8,404 bases of DNA from Alphaproteobacteria bacterium (GTDB lineage: Bacteria; Pseudomonadota; Alphaproteobacteria; Rhodospirillales; Rhodospirillaceae). A model generated the notes under the pieces. The model ran no database searches, was not told the DNA's origin, and worked only from the letters and a program-made list of their open reading frames with translations. Made by a program: the position numbers and the translations under genes. Within the stretch, counting starts at the first letter, position 1, and every line of letters begins with the position of its first letter. Shown here in pieces: positions 1 through 6,120 of this stretch. Location of the stretch: contig JADGDA010000068.1 of the NCBI GenBank assembly GCA_015228695.1, positions 1,969-10,372 on the forward strand, written 5' to 3'.

Positions 1-20
1 GCGGACGCAAGGAGAGACTG

Positions 21-209
21 ATGGCGAGACGACAGCGCGATGGCGATAACGAGGACGATGCGCCGGGCCAAATTGCCGATCCTCTCTCGCGGGCGGACGC
101 GGCGCGGGCGGTTGGGATCGCTCCCGAAGAGGTTCTGTCCTTCAAGGACTACGGGAGCCGCATTGTTGTGGTCACCACCTCGGGGCGCCGGCTTGAGGGG
201 ACGCCATGA
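21..209 (+). CDS. Small phage protein upstream of the protease-capsid fusion, function unknown
   Basis: A complete 62-residue protein. The ATG at 21 is preceded by AAGGAG at 9-14 with 6 bases of spacing, a good ribosome binding site, so this start is preferred. The N-terminal third is charged and probably disordered (Arg-, Asp- and Glu-rich). The rest, from about residue 21, looks folded, with a short helix (SRADAARAVG) followed by beta-like segments (SRIVVVTTSGRRL). I see no catalytic motif or membrane segment. The stop TGA (207-209) overlaps the ATG of the capsid fusion gene (206-208) as ATGA, so translation is probably coupled. By position, just before the head protease and presumably after portal genes outside the window, it belongs to the head module. 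It could be a portal- or head-associated accessory protein, but I do not recognise the family. Confidence 0.72.
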   Translation: MARRQRDGDNEDDAPGQIADPLSRADAARAVGIAPEEVLSFKDYGSRIVVVTTSGRRLEGTP

Positions 210-2284
210 GCGAGCCGACGGCCCTGATCGAGGCGGTGGTGGAGAGCGAGCCGGGCCGGGCGTTTCGTATCCGGGTGATCCGCTCGGGTCTCTCGGGGAA
301 CGGCACCTATTATAGCGACGCCGTGCTGCGCGAGGCGGTTCCGCTGTTCGACGGCGCGCGCGTGTTCGTGAAATCCGATGCCGAGCACCTGCGGGGTCAA
401 GGAAAGGACGTGCGCAACGTCATCGGCAAGATCACCGACGCGCGTTTTGTCGAAGGCGCGGCGGCGGCGATGCCGCCTTCGTTCATGAAAGCCGCGTCAG
501 GCGCGGCGGCGGACACCGGCGAAATCCAGGCGACCCTGCATGTGCTCCAGTCGGCGGGGGATGTCTCCGCCCGTCTCACCGAAGCAGTGGCGCGGAATAT
601 GACCGACCTGTTCGGCTTTTCGATCGATGCCGACGGCCACGCCCGCAGGGGCGCCATCGACGGTCGGCGCGCCGCCGTCACCACGAAGATCACCCGCATC
701 CGCTCCGTCGATCTGATCGTCGAGCCGGGGGCCGGGGGCCGACTTATTCACCTTGTCGAAGCTCAAGAGGACAACGCCATGCTGCGCGACGAAGTCATTT
801 CCATGATCCGGGGGCGTCGCCCCGAGCTGCTGAACGCCGTGGACGTCGGCGCGCTCGCCGACGACGATCTTGTGGTCAAATTCCGGGAGGCGTTCCCCGA
901 GGAGACCCCGCCGGCCAGAGTCCCCGTTCCGGTGGCTTCGCCGCCAATTCCGTTGATGGCGCGGGACGCGCCGACGGCTCCCACGCTTGATCCCGCCGAG
1001 ATCGCGCGTCAGGTCGACGCCGAGGTGGGCGAGCGCATCGCCATGCGGGAGGCCGTCGCCGCGAGCGGCCTGCCCAAACCAGCGCAGGAACGGCTGCTGG
1101 GCGATCTGGGCGGGCGGGCGAACATTACCCGCGCCGATGTCGCCGCAGCGATCTCCCAGGAACGCGATTACATCTCCCGCTTCGTCGAAAGCGGACGGGT
1201 CAGCGATCTGGGCGGCGAGTCCCGGGTCGAAATTGGCGAGAGCCGGGGCGATAAAATCGCGGCCATGTTCGACGCCTTTTTCGATCCCGCGCACAAGGAC
1301 CACAACCACGCCCGCTCGTTCCGGGAGTGCTACCGGGAGGCCACCGGAGACGGCCGCGTCACCGGCCGGATGAGCGACTGCGATCCCGTGCGGCTGCGGG
1401 AAGCCATGAACGCGGCCAGCTTCTCCGAGGTTCTGGGCAATTCGATCACCCGACGCATGATCGCCGATTACCGGACCCAGAGCATCTACGACGTCTGGCG
1501 GATGTTGGGGCAGGTTGTGCCCATCGGTGATTTCCGGACCCAGGAGCGGACCCGCTTCGGCGGCTACGGCGATCTGCCGGCCGTGGGTCAGGGCGATGCC
1601 TACATGCCGATGACGTCGCCGGGCGATGAGAAGGCGACCTACGCCGTGGCCAAGAAGGGCGGCACCGAAGAGTTGACGATGGAGATGATCGCCAACGATG
1701 ACGTGGGCGCAATCCAGCGCATCCCGACCAACCTGTCGCGCGCGGCCAAGCGGACGCTGGGCAAGTTCGTCCTGGATTTTCTGCGTACGAACCCGGCGAT
1801 CTTCGATGGCAAGGCGCTGTTTCACGTCGATCACGGCAACCTGGGCAGCGCCGCCCTGGCGGCGGCCAGTCTGGCGGCCGGGCGGCTCGCCATGCTGAGC
1901 CAGGGGGAAAAGGACAGCAACGATCCCCTCGGGATCGGCCCGAAGTTCCTGTGGGTCTCGCCCAACAACGAGGAGACGGCGGTCGACCTGTTCCGCCGCA
2001 ACACCCAGCAGGACAAGAACTTCATCCAGTCGCTGTCCCTGTCCGTGGTGCCGGTGTGGTACTGGACCGACTCCAACGACTGGTGTCTTTCCGCCGATCC
2101 TCTGGACACCCCCGTCCTTGAGATCGGGTTCTGGAACGGCGACGAGGAGCCGCAACTTTACGTCCAGGACAATCCCTCTGTGGGGTCGATGTTCACCCAC
2201 GACAAGGTGACCTACAAAATCCGCCATGTCTACGGAGCCACGGCGCTCGATTACCGGGGCGTCTACAAGGCCGTCGTGGCGTAA
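206..2284 (+). CDS. Prohead protease / scaffold / major capsid protein fusion (Mu gpT/HK97-like capsid)
   Basis: A 692-residue head protein with three parts. Residues about 15-190 resemble a prohead maturation protease: a beta-rich core containing VIGKITDARF (72-81), GEIQATLHVL (105-114) and LFGFSIDADG (135-144), then the SVDLIVEPGAGG segment (167-178). H61 and S139 are plausible catalytic His and Ser, by inference from HK97-type proteases. Residues about 190-390 are helical and charged, as expected of a scaffold. Residues about 395-692 resemble the Mu gpT-type, HK97-fold major capsid protein, with the typical GKALFHVDHGNLG motif (534-546) and a C-terminal VTYKIRHVYGATALDYRG segment. Such protease-capsid fusions are known in other phages. 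Two repeat elements are embedded: type A at residues 86-101, between the two putative catalytic residues, and type B at residues 242-256, in a Pro-rich linker. An in-frame ATG at 779 may be a second start. The gene begins in an ATGA overlap with the preceding gene. Confidence 0.88.
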   Translation: MSEPTALIEAVVESEPGRAFRIRVIRSGLSGNGTYYSDAVLREAVPLFDGARVFVKSDAEHLRGQGKDVRNVIGKITDARFVEGAAAAMPPSFMKAASGAAADTGEIQATLHVLQSAGDVSARLTEAVARNMTDLFGFSIDADGHARRGAIDGRRAAVTTKITRIRSVDLIVEPGAGGRLIHLVEAQEDNAMLRDEVISMIRGRRPELLNAVDVGALADDDLVVKFREAFPEETPPARVPVPVASPPIPLMARDAPTAPTLDPAEIARQVDAEVGERIAMREAVAASGLPKPAQERLLGDLGGRANITRADVAAAISQERDYISRFVESGRVSDLGGESRVEIGESRGDKIAAMFDAFFDPAHKDHNHARSFRECYREATGDGRVTGRMSDCDPVRLREAMNAASFSEVLGNSITRRMIADYRTQSIYDVWRMLGQVVPIGDFRTQERTRFGGYGDLPAVGQGDAYMPMTSPGDEKATYAVAKKGGTEELTMEMIANDDVGAIQRIPTNLSRAAKRTLGKFVLDFLRTNPAIFDGKALFHVDHGNLGSAALAAASLAAGRLAMLSQGEKDSNDPLGIGPKFLWVSPNNEETAVDLFRRNTQQDKNFIQSLSLSVVPVWYWTDSNDWCLSADPLDTPVLEIGFWNGDEEPQLYVQDNPSVGSMFTHDKVTYKIRHVYGATALDYRGVYKAVVA
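463..507 (+). repeat. Two-hairpin repeat element, type A, copy 1 (in the protease domain)
   Basis: Hairpin 1 is GGCGGC-GAT-GCCGCC (463-477). A 13-base spacer, TTCGTTCATGAAA (478-490), follows. Hairpin 2 has stems GCCGCG (491-496) and CGCGGC (502-507) around the loop TCAGG. The match to copy 2 in the tape measure gene runs over 458-509 against 6610-6661, with 49 of 52 bases identical. The three differences are one spacer base and two loop bases; neither stem differs. The core is 45 bp, a multiple of three, and is read as AAAMPPSFMKAASGAA within residues 86-101 of the capsid fusion protein. It falls between two protease strands (DARFVEG and GEIQATLHV) that would join naturally without it. Confidence 0.85.
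765..781 (+). promoter_or_regulatory. Candidate internal translation start inside the protease-capsid gene
   Basis: AAGAGGA at 765-771 lies 7 bases ahead of an in-frame ATG at 779-781 (Met192). This is exactly where the protease part ends and the helical scaffold part begins. Starting here would give a 501-residue scaffold-capsid protein without the protease. Overlapping in-frame products of this kind are known for lambda C/Nu3. The match to the anti-Shine-Dalgarno sequence is only moderate (GAGG core), so use of this start is inferred. Confidence 0.35.
931..972 (+). repeat. Two-hairpin repeat element, type B, copy 1 (protease-scaffold linker)
   Basis: Hairpin 1 is GGTGGC-TTC-GCCGCC (931-945), with one T-G wobble pair relative to the perfect stem of copy 2. 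The spacer is AATTCCGTTGAT (946-957). Hairpin 2 is GGCGCG-GGA-CGCGCC (958-972). It matches 3552-3593 at 40 of 42 bases. The core is 42 bp, a multiple of three. In this gene it begins on the third base of codon 242 and reads VASPPIPLMARDAP (residues 243-256), within a Pro-rich linker between the protease and scaffold parts. Confidence 0.85.
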
Positions 2285-2298
2285 GGGAGGACCGATAC

Positions 2299-2670
2299 AT
2301 GAGCACCAACGTTCCCGGCATCGCCACCCCCGGCGTGTTCGCCCTCCCGCTTCTGATCGCTGGCCAGCGGACCGCCACCGCCGTCGCCGTCGCGCGGTTC
2401 ACCCTCCCGTTCGCGGTCAAGCTGCTCGGCGTGTCCGCCTCGGCGCGCGCCTCGGGCGGCACCACGCCGACGCTGACCGTGGATGTGCAGGATGATGGGG
2501 TCAGCGTCCTCTCGACTCCGCTTGCCGTCACCGCCGGGGCGGTGGCGGAAGGTACGGTTTCCGCTGCCGCCGTCGCCGACGAAAGCGAGATCACGGTCGA
2601 CCTCGCCATCGGCGGCACCAACCCGACCTGGGATGACATCACCGTCCTCGTCACCGCCGTGCGGGTCTGA
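2299..2670 (+). CDS. Small beta-rich head protein, possible capsid decoration protein
   Basis: A complete 123-residue protein. GGGAGG (2285-2290) sits 8 bases before the ATG, directly after the capsid stop codon. The sequence is almost entirely Thr/Val/Ala/Gly-rich beta-strand pattern: RFTLPFAVKLLGVSASA, then PTLTVDVQDDGVSVLSTPL, then ESEITVDLAIGG, ending DDITVLVTAVRV. This is compatible with a beta-sandwich. There is no signal peptide, cysteine or catalytic motif. Its position immediately after the major capsid gene is where phages often carry a head decoration or cement protein, and that is my best guess. I do not recognise the family, and a small head-fibre base or another virion accessory protein is equally possible. 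Confidence 0.75.
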   Translation: MSTNVPGIATPGVFALPLLIAGQRTATAVAVARFTLPFAVKLLGVSASARASGGTTPTLTVDVQDDGVSVLSTPLAVTAGAVAEGTVSAAAVADESEITVDLAIGGTNPTWDDITVLVTAVRV

Positions 2671-2673
2671 CCG

Positions 2674-3351
2674 ATGGCGCTCGCCGATCTTCAGGCTCTG
2701 GTCGACGGCATGATGCGCGCCGATGCCGCCACGGTTTCCTCCGAGGACCGCGATGCGGCCATCGGCGTTGCCGTCCTCCGCTATTCGAAGGACCGTCCGC
2801 GCACGGTGGTTGAAGACATTGCCGCCGCCGGAGGACCATTCCTCGACCTTCCGTCCAGTTGGGAAGCGGGCAGCAGCACCCTGGTCGAACTGGAGCATCC
2901 CGTCGACTCCGATCCGAAGTCCCGCATCGCGGCGACGGACGCCCAGGTCGAGGTTGTCCCGAACGGCAGCCGCATCCGCCTGACCTCGTCCATCTCCGCC
3001 GGGGAGACGGTGCGCACCCGCTTCACCGGGTCGCACATCGTCTCGGGAACCGAGGACACCCTGCCGTCGGCCGACCGCGAGGCGGTGGCGACTTACGCGG
3101 CCGCCCACCTGCTCGACGCACTGGCGGCGGCGCGAAGCAGCGACACCGACGCCAGCATCGGGGCCGCCGCCGTCAGCCGCGCCACTCCGGCGCAGGAGTA
3201 CGCGGCCAGGGCCAAGGACCTGCGCCGCCGCTACACGGTGCTGCTCGGGATCGATCCCAGCCGTATCGCTCCGGCTGGAGCCGTCGTCGTGCTGCCCGGC
3301 TCCGACAGCCTGGGGCGCGATCGCCTGCTGCATCCCCGGAGGCTTTCGTGA
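2674..3351 (+). CDS. Head-tail adaptor/connector protein
   Basis: A complete 225-residue protein. The N-terminal part (1-40) is helical (LADLQALVDGMMRAD, then DRDAAIGVAVLRYSKDRPR). The middle (45-125) is beta-rich, with DLPSSWEAGSSTLVELEHPV (58-77), a phrase typical of phage head-tail adaptors in which a Pro-Trp loop precedes a strand. The C-terminal part (130-200) is helical again (DREAVATYAAAHLLDALAAA and AQEYAARAKDLRRRYTVLLG). The layout of N-terminal helices, beta insert and C-terminal helices, together with the position between capsid and gp10-like genes, supports a connector ring protein joining portal to tail. It starts 3 bases after the previous stop with only a weak ribosome binding site (GCGGGT), so expression may depend on coupled re-initiation. 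Its TGA overlaps the GTG of the next gene (GTGA). Confidence 0.75.
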   Translation: MALADLQALVDGMMRADAATVSSEDRDAAIGVAVLRYSKDRPRTVVEDIAAAGGPFLDLPSSWEAGSSTLVELEHPVDSDPKSRIAATDAQVEVVPNGSRIRLTSSISAGETVRTRFTGSHIVSGTEDTLPSADREAVATYAAAHLLDALAAARSSDTDASIGAAAVSRATPAQEYAARAKDLRRRYTVLLGIDPSRIAPAGAVVVLPGSDSLGRDRLLHPRRLS

Positions 3352-3905
3352 CGGCGTTCGTTGAAATCGACGGGAGCGTGTTCGGCGACATCCGGAAGCA
3401 TCTGGCCGACCTGCCCGATGTGCTCGACCGGGGTTTGCTCGCGGGCATTATGGAGGCGAGCCTGCTGCTCCAGTGGGAGACGGCGGAGCGCACTCCCTCC
3501 GCCGCCGGGGCTTTGCGGGGCTCCATCATCGCCGCGATGCCGGAACGCACTGGCGGCTTCGCCGCCAATTCTGTTGATGGCGCGGGACGCGCCGGCGGGG
3601 CCGTCCTCGGCGTGGTCGGGTCGCCCCTGGCCTACGCCGAGCCGGTCGAACTGGGCACCAAGCCGCACATGCCGCCGCTCCAGCCCATCCTCGATTGGGT
3701 GACCCTGAGGTTGGGTCTCAAGGGCGGCGAGGCAAAGAAGGCGGCGGAAGCCATCCGCTGGAAGATCCACCATCACGGCACCCAGGGGGCGTTCATGTTC
3801 CGGGATGCCCTCAAGGCCAACCACGAACAGATGGTGCGCAAAGTCGAGGAAGCCCTGCGCCGGGAGCTTGAGACCCACCGCCAACGGGGAGGGGCGAACG
3901 CATGA
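3348..3905 (+). CDS. HK97 gp10-like head-tail joining / minor head-tail protein
   Basis: A 185-residue protein starting at GTG 3348. GGAGG (3338-3342) lies 5 bases upstream and the start overlaps the adaptor stop as GTGA. An open frame in this register extends upstream to 2859, but that part shadows the adaptor gene and the local binding site fixes the true start. The family signature is clear: an N-terminal helix of the RGLLAGIMEASLLLQWETAERTP kind (28-50), TGR-like AGALRGSI (53-60), and GVVGSPLAYAEPVELGTKPH (88-107), which matches the 'VGS..pYA.yvE.GT' motif of HK97 gp10-type proteins. A basic helical tail ends in RRELETHRQRGG. A type B repeat element occupies residues 69-82 (GGFAANSVDGAGRA); without it, residues 61-68 would run directly into GGAVLGVVGS. 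The product probably acts at the neck, between adaptor and tail terminator. The TGA overlaps the next ATG. Confidence 0.85.
   Translation: MTAFVEIDGSVFGDIRKHLADLPDVLDRGLLAGIMEASLLLQWETAERTPSAAGALRGSIIAAMPERTGGFAANSVDGAGRAGGAVLGVVGSPLAYAEPVELGTKPHMPPLQPILDWVTLRLGLKGGEAKKAAEAIRWKIHHHGTQGAFMFRDALKANHEQMVRKVEEALRRELETHRQRGGANA
3552..3593 (+). repeat. Two-hairpin repeat element, type B, copy 2 (in the gp10-like gene)
   Basis: Hairpin 1 is a perfect GGCGGC-TTC-GCCGCC (3552-3566). The spacer is AATTCTGTTGAT (3567-3578). Hairpin 2 is GGCGCG-GGA-CGCGCC (3579-3593). It matches 931-972 at 40 of 42 bases. Here the element starts on the first base of codon 69 and reads GGFAANSVDGAGRA, a different frame and an unrelated peptide from copy 1. 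So the conservation is at nucleotide level. It lies in a loop before the conserved VGSPLAYAEPVELGT block. Confidence 0.88.
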
Positions 3906-4357
3906 CCACGCTCTCCCAGGTCCGCGCCGCCATCGTGGCGAAGCTTCTGAGCGTTCCCGGCGTCGGTCAGGTGCATGATCATCAGCCGTTCCTGAAGACG
4001 GAAGCGAAGCTCAGGGAGTTGTACGTGGCCAATGGCCTGCTTCTCGGCTGGCACGTGCGCCGGATCGGAACCCGAGAGACTTCTCCGTCGGTGGGGCGGT
4101 TCGTTGAGCGTCACCTGTGGCTGATTCAAGGCGTGATGGCTTTCGACGACAGCGGAGCCTCGGAGCTTGCTTTCGACGGGCTGATTGAGGCAATCCGTGC
4201 CGCGTTCCGCGCCGACGAGACCCTGTCCGGTCTGGTCGGCGGCACGGCTGACCAGGAGGTCGCCGGTATCCAGGTCGAGGACAGTCTGCCGGTCATGTTC
4301 TGCGGCGTGCTGTGCCACTCGGCGCGGCTCACGCTCACCACCACACTTTATACATAG
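3902..4357 (+). CDS. Tail terminator / tail completion-like protein
   Basis: A complete 151-residue protein. GGGGAGGGG (3886-3894) lies 7 bases before the ATG, which overlaps the previous stop as ATGA. The N-terminus (LSQVRAAIVAKLLSVPGVGQVHD) is the helix-then-turn opening common to phage tail terminator and completion proteins. It is followed by a strand with WHVRRIGTRET (50-60), then FVERHLWLIQGVMAFDDSGAS (69-89) and the long helix FDGLIEAIRAAFRADETL (92-109). The C-terminus is a beta strand (HSARLTLTTTLYT). This alpha/beta order and its place between the gp10-like gene and the tail tube gene fit a lambda gpU/HK97 gp10-11-type tail-end protein that stops tube polymerisation and docks it to the head. 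No catalytic motif is seen. The role is inferred mostly from position and fold pattern. Confidence 0.75.
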   Translation: MTTLSQVRAAIVAKLLSVPGVGQVHDHQPFLKTEAKLRELYVANGLLLGWHVRRIGTRETSPSVGRFVERHLWLIQGVMAFDDSGASELAFDGLIEAIRAAFRADETLSGLVGGTADQEVAGIQVEDSLPVMFCGVLCHSARLTLTTTLYT

Positions 4358-4370
4358 GGGAGCCACGGCC

Positions 4371-4550
4371 ATGCAGGGCGGACGATACACATGGATCGAC
4401 GGCAAGTTGACCCGGATTGAGGAGCCGACGCAATCCCATCCCGGCGGCGACGCCCCACGCGACGAGCAGGGTGTTCGGCTGGATCGTCCGGGCTTGCCGG
4501 AGAAAGAGCCTGTAAAGGCGAAGAGGAAGGGAGGCAGCAATGCCGCTTAA
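4371..4550 (+). CDS. Small basic tail-module protein, function unknown
   Basis: A 59-residue protein. AGGGGAG (4356-4362) lies 8 bases before the ATG at 4371, which is the preferred start although the frame is open further upstream inside the preceding gene. It begins MQGGRYTWIDGKLTRIEEP, a short possibly beta-hairpin opening, and continues with a Pro/Asp/Glu/Lys-rich, probably disordered tail ending EKEPVKAKRKGGSNAA. The last 11 bases overlap the start of the tail tube gene, whose ribosome binding site (AAGGGAGG, 4527-4534) is encoded by the Lys/Arg/Gly codons of this gene. That suggests coupled translation. Short proteins in this slot are common before tail tube or sheath genes in Mu-like clusters. 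I do not recognise this one, and I cannot exclude that the coding region is mainly a translational leader. Confidence 0.6.
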   Translation: MQGGRYTWIDGKLTRIEEPTQSHPGGDAPRDEQGVRLDRPGLPEKEPVKAKRKGGSNAA

Positions 4551-5778
4551 ATTCAGGAACAAGACGCTGCTGGCCAAGGTCGAGACCACCTATGGCACCG
4601 ACGCGGCTCCGACCGGAGCGGCCAACGCCATCCAGGTGATGGACCTTTCGATCACCCCCCAGGACGGCGAGACGGTCACCCATGACTTTGTCCAGCCGGA
4701 CCTTGGTGCGCGAGCGCAAATCCCGGTCAATACCCACGTCAGTCTGGAGTTCTCGGTCTCCGTCGCCGGGTCCGGCACGGCGGGGACGGCTCCGGGATAT
4801 GGCGTGCTGCTGCGGGGCTGCGGCATGGCCGAGGTGATCGCTGCGTCCGCTTCGACCCAAGCCAGCCCGGCGACCGGCGTGGGAACTCCCACCGGAACCT
4901 TCACCTACACTGCGGGCACGGCCTTTACCGGTAGCGTGCTGCGCACCGTGACGCTGACCTGCACCACCGGCGGCGGCTCGGGCGTTGCCGCATTCACCGT
5001 CTCGGCACCGCAGGCCGGTGCTCACACGGCTTACAACCAGACCGGGGTGGTGATGACCGATGCCACCCCGCTGACCCTGGTCAATGGAGCGACCATCGTG
5101 CCGACGGTGGGTACGTCCTTTGTTTCCGGTGACAGCTACACCATCCTGCTGCAACCGGCCCATGTCGCCTATCAGCCGGTCGGCAGCGGAGAGGAAAGCC
5201 TCACTCTTTACTTTAATCTTGCGGGCAACCGGCACAAGCTCCTGGGAGCGCGCGGCTCGGTGGCGTGCGAGTTCCAGACCGGCCAGCTTCCGCGTTTTCG
5301 CTTCAAGTTCCTCGGGCTGTATGTCGGCCCCGATGCGGCCTCCCAGCCCTCCGTCGATCTGGCCCCGTTCAAACAGCCGGTGCCGGTCAACAACGCCAAC
5401 ACCCCGGACTTCAGCCTGCATGGGTATGCGGGCGTCATGAAGTCGCTGACCCTTGACCTGGGGGTGCAGGTCCATCTGCGCGACTTCGTCAACTCGGCCC
5501 TGGTGGCGATCACGGATCGTCAAGGCTCCGGCAACGTGACGTTGGAAGCTCCGGCGATCGGAACCAAGGATTTCTTTGCGGACGCCATCAACGCGACATT
5601 GGGGCCGCTCGCCTTCGTTCATGGCGTCACCGCCGGGAACATCGTCGGTATCGACGCCCCCAAGGTTCAGGTCCTGAAGCCACGCTACGGCGACGATCAG
5701 GGCATCGCCGTCCTGGAAATGGACCTGGTGCCGACGCCCGATGCCGGCAACGACGAACTCGTTATCACCGTGATGTGA
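4540..5778 (+). CDS. Major tail tube protein with an extra internal beta-rich domain
   Basis: A complete 412-residue protein, with GGGAGG at 4529-4534 ahead of the ATG. The opening RNKTLLAKVETTYGTDAAPTG (6-26) and the later VSLEFSVSVAGSG (67-79), YGVLLRGCGMAEV (87-99), SLTLYFNLAGNRHKLLGARG (220-239) and QLPRFRFKFLGLY (249-261) follow the tube-protein pattern of siphophages, which form stacked hexameric rings. The tube core appears split. Residues about 112-205 form a Gly/Thr-rich beta segment (for example TVTLTCTTGGGSGVAAFTV) of a type found as add-on domains in virion proteins, placed between LLRGCGMAEVI and VAYQPVGSGEES. The C-terminal portion (288-412) has DFSLHGYAGVMKSLTLDLG and a final DELVITVM strand. 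The overall length is above the roughly 200-330 residues I would expect of a simple tube protein, in line with the insertion. It precedes the tail chaperones, as is usual. Confidence 0.85.
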   Translation: MPLKFRNKTLLAKVETTYGTDAAPTGAANAIQVMDLSITPQDGETVTHDFVQPDLGARAQIPVNTHVSLEFSVSVAGSGTAGTAPGYGVLLRGCGMAEVIAASASTQASPATGVGTPTGTFTYTAGTAFTGSVLRTVTLTCTTGGGSGVAAFTVSAPQAGAHTAYNQTGVVMTDATPLTLVNGATIVPTVGTSFVSGDSYTILLQPAHVAYQPVGSGEESLTLYFNLAGNRHKLLGARGSVACEFQTGQLPRFRFKFLGLYVGPDAASQPSVDLAPFKQPVPVNNANTPDFSLHGYAGVMKSLTLDLGVQVHLRDFVNSALVAITDRQGSGNVTLEAPAIGTKDFFADAINATLGPLAFVHGVTAGNIVGIDAPKVQVLKPRYGDDQGIAVLEMDLVPTPDAGNDELVITVM

Positions 5779-5787
5779 GGAGAAGCC

Positions 5788-6120
5788 ATGTTCAAGCTCA
5801 CGACCCACCATTCGTACTCCTGGCCGGTCATCGTACAGACCCCGGTCGACGGCGGAAAATTCACCAAGGCGACCTTTGACGCCACCTTCAAGGTCATTCC
5901 GCAGGAACGGATCGACGCCATCGTGCGCGGCGGCAATGTCGACGCGGAGCTTTTGTGCGAGGTCACCCAAGGCTGGAAGGGCGTGCAGGACGACGACGGC
6001 CAGGACCTCCCCTTCTCCGAGGAAGCGCGGGACCGCCTGCTGTCGGTGCCTTATGTCCGGGCCGGTCTGGTCGATGCCTATCTCGACAGCCTGTCGGGGG
6101 GAGCGCGGAGAAAAAACTGA
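5788..6120 (+). CDS. Tail assembly chaperone (lambda G-like), upstream product of a frameshift pair
   Basis: A complete 110-residue protein. GAGGAG (5777-5782) overlaps the tube-protein stop and lies 5 bases before the ATG. The core DATFKVIPQERIDAIVRGG (31-49), then LLCEVTQGWKGVQDDDGQDL (55-74), PFSEEARDRLLSVPYVRAGLVDAY (75-98) and a final RRKN are typical of phage tail assembly chaperones. These bind the tape measure protein and help the tube protein polymerise around it. The last sense codons are AGA AAA AAC immediately followed by TGA, which contains the slippery heptamer A AAA AAC (6111-6117). The protein is therefore both the zero-frame product and the N-terminal half of a longer 229-residue fusion. 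The position between the tube and tape measure genes is conserved in siphophages. Confidence 0.87.
   Translation: MFKLTTHHSYSWPVIVQTPVDGGKFTKATFDATFKVIPQERIDAIVRGGNVDAELLCEVTQGWKGVQDDDGQDLPFSEEARDRLLSVPYVRAGLVDAYLDSLSGGARRKN
6111..6117 (+). promoter_or_regulatory. Slippery heptamer A AAA AAC for programmed -1 ribosomal frameshift
   Basis: The heptamer is in correct phase with the upstream gene (A, then codons AAA and AAC) and is followed at once by the zero-frame stop TGA (6118-6120). After a one-base backward slip, reading resumes at CTG 6117 in the frame that stays open to 6476. A purine-rich Shine-Dalgarno-like run (GGGGGGAG, 6096-6103) lies 7 bases upstream. A possible weak stem (GGTGGC 6125-6130 with GCC-A-ACC 6141-6147, one bulged A) begins 7 bases downstream. 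Both are the kinds of stimulator used in bacterial -1 frameshifting, though their roles here are inferred. Confidence 0.82.

Noticed and set aside
1850..1863. GC palindrome GCCGCC-CT-GGCGGC in the capsid gene
   Set aside because: The loop is only two bases, there is no spacer or second hairpin, and it lies in Ala codons (AALAAA) where such palindromes arise easily.
497..2227. Long antisense open frames (497-2227, 2263-3333, 4348-6219 and 6649-8223 on the - strand)
   Set aside because: They lie opposite well-supported + strand genes with recognisable phage domains. Long antisense frames are expected where third positions are nearly all G or C, and their translations are low-complexity Arg/Gly/His-rich with no family signature.
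2859..3347. Upstream extension of the gp10-like frame, which would make a 348-residue protein
   Set aside because: The extension shadows the adaptor gene and is Arg/Gly/Pro-rich. GTG 3348 with GGAGG 5 bases upstream and a GTGA overlap is a far better start.
5583..5623. Possible decayed fifth repeat in the tail tube gene (13 bases, GCCTTCGTTCATG at 5611-5623, match type A; CGCCATCAAC at 5584-5593 matches the complement of type B)
   Set aside because: Neither GC hairpin is present and the matches are short and spaced differently. The region also reads as ordinary tube-protein sequence, so chance is the simpler explanation.
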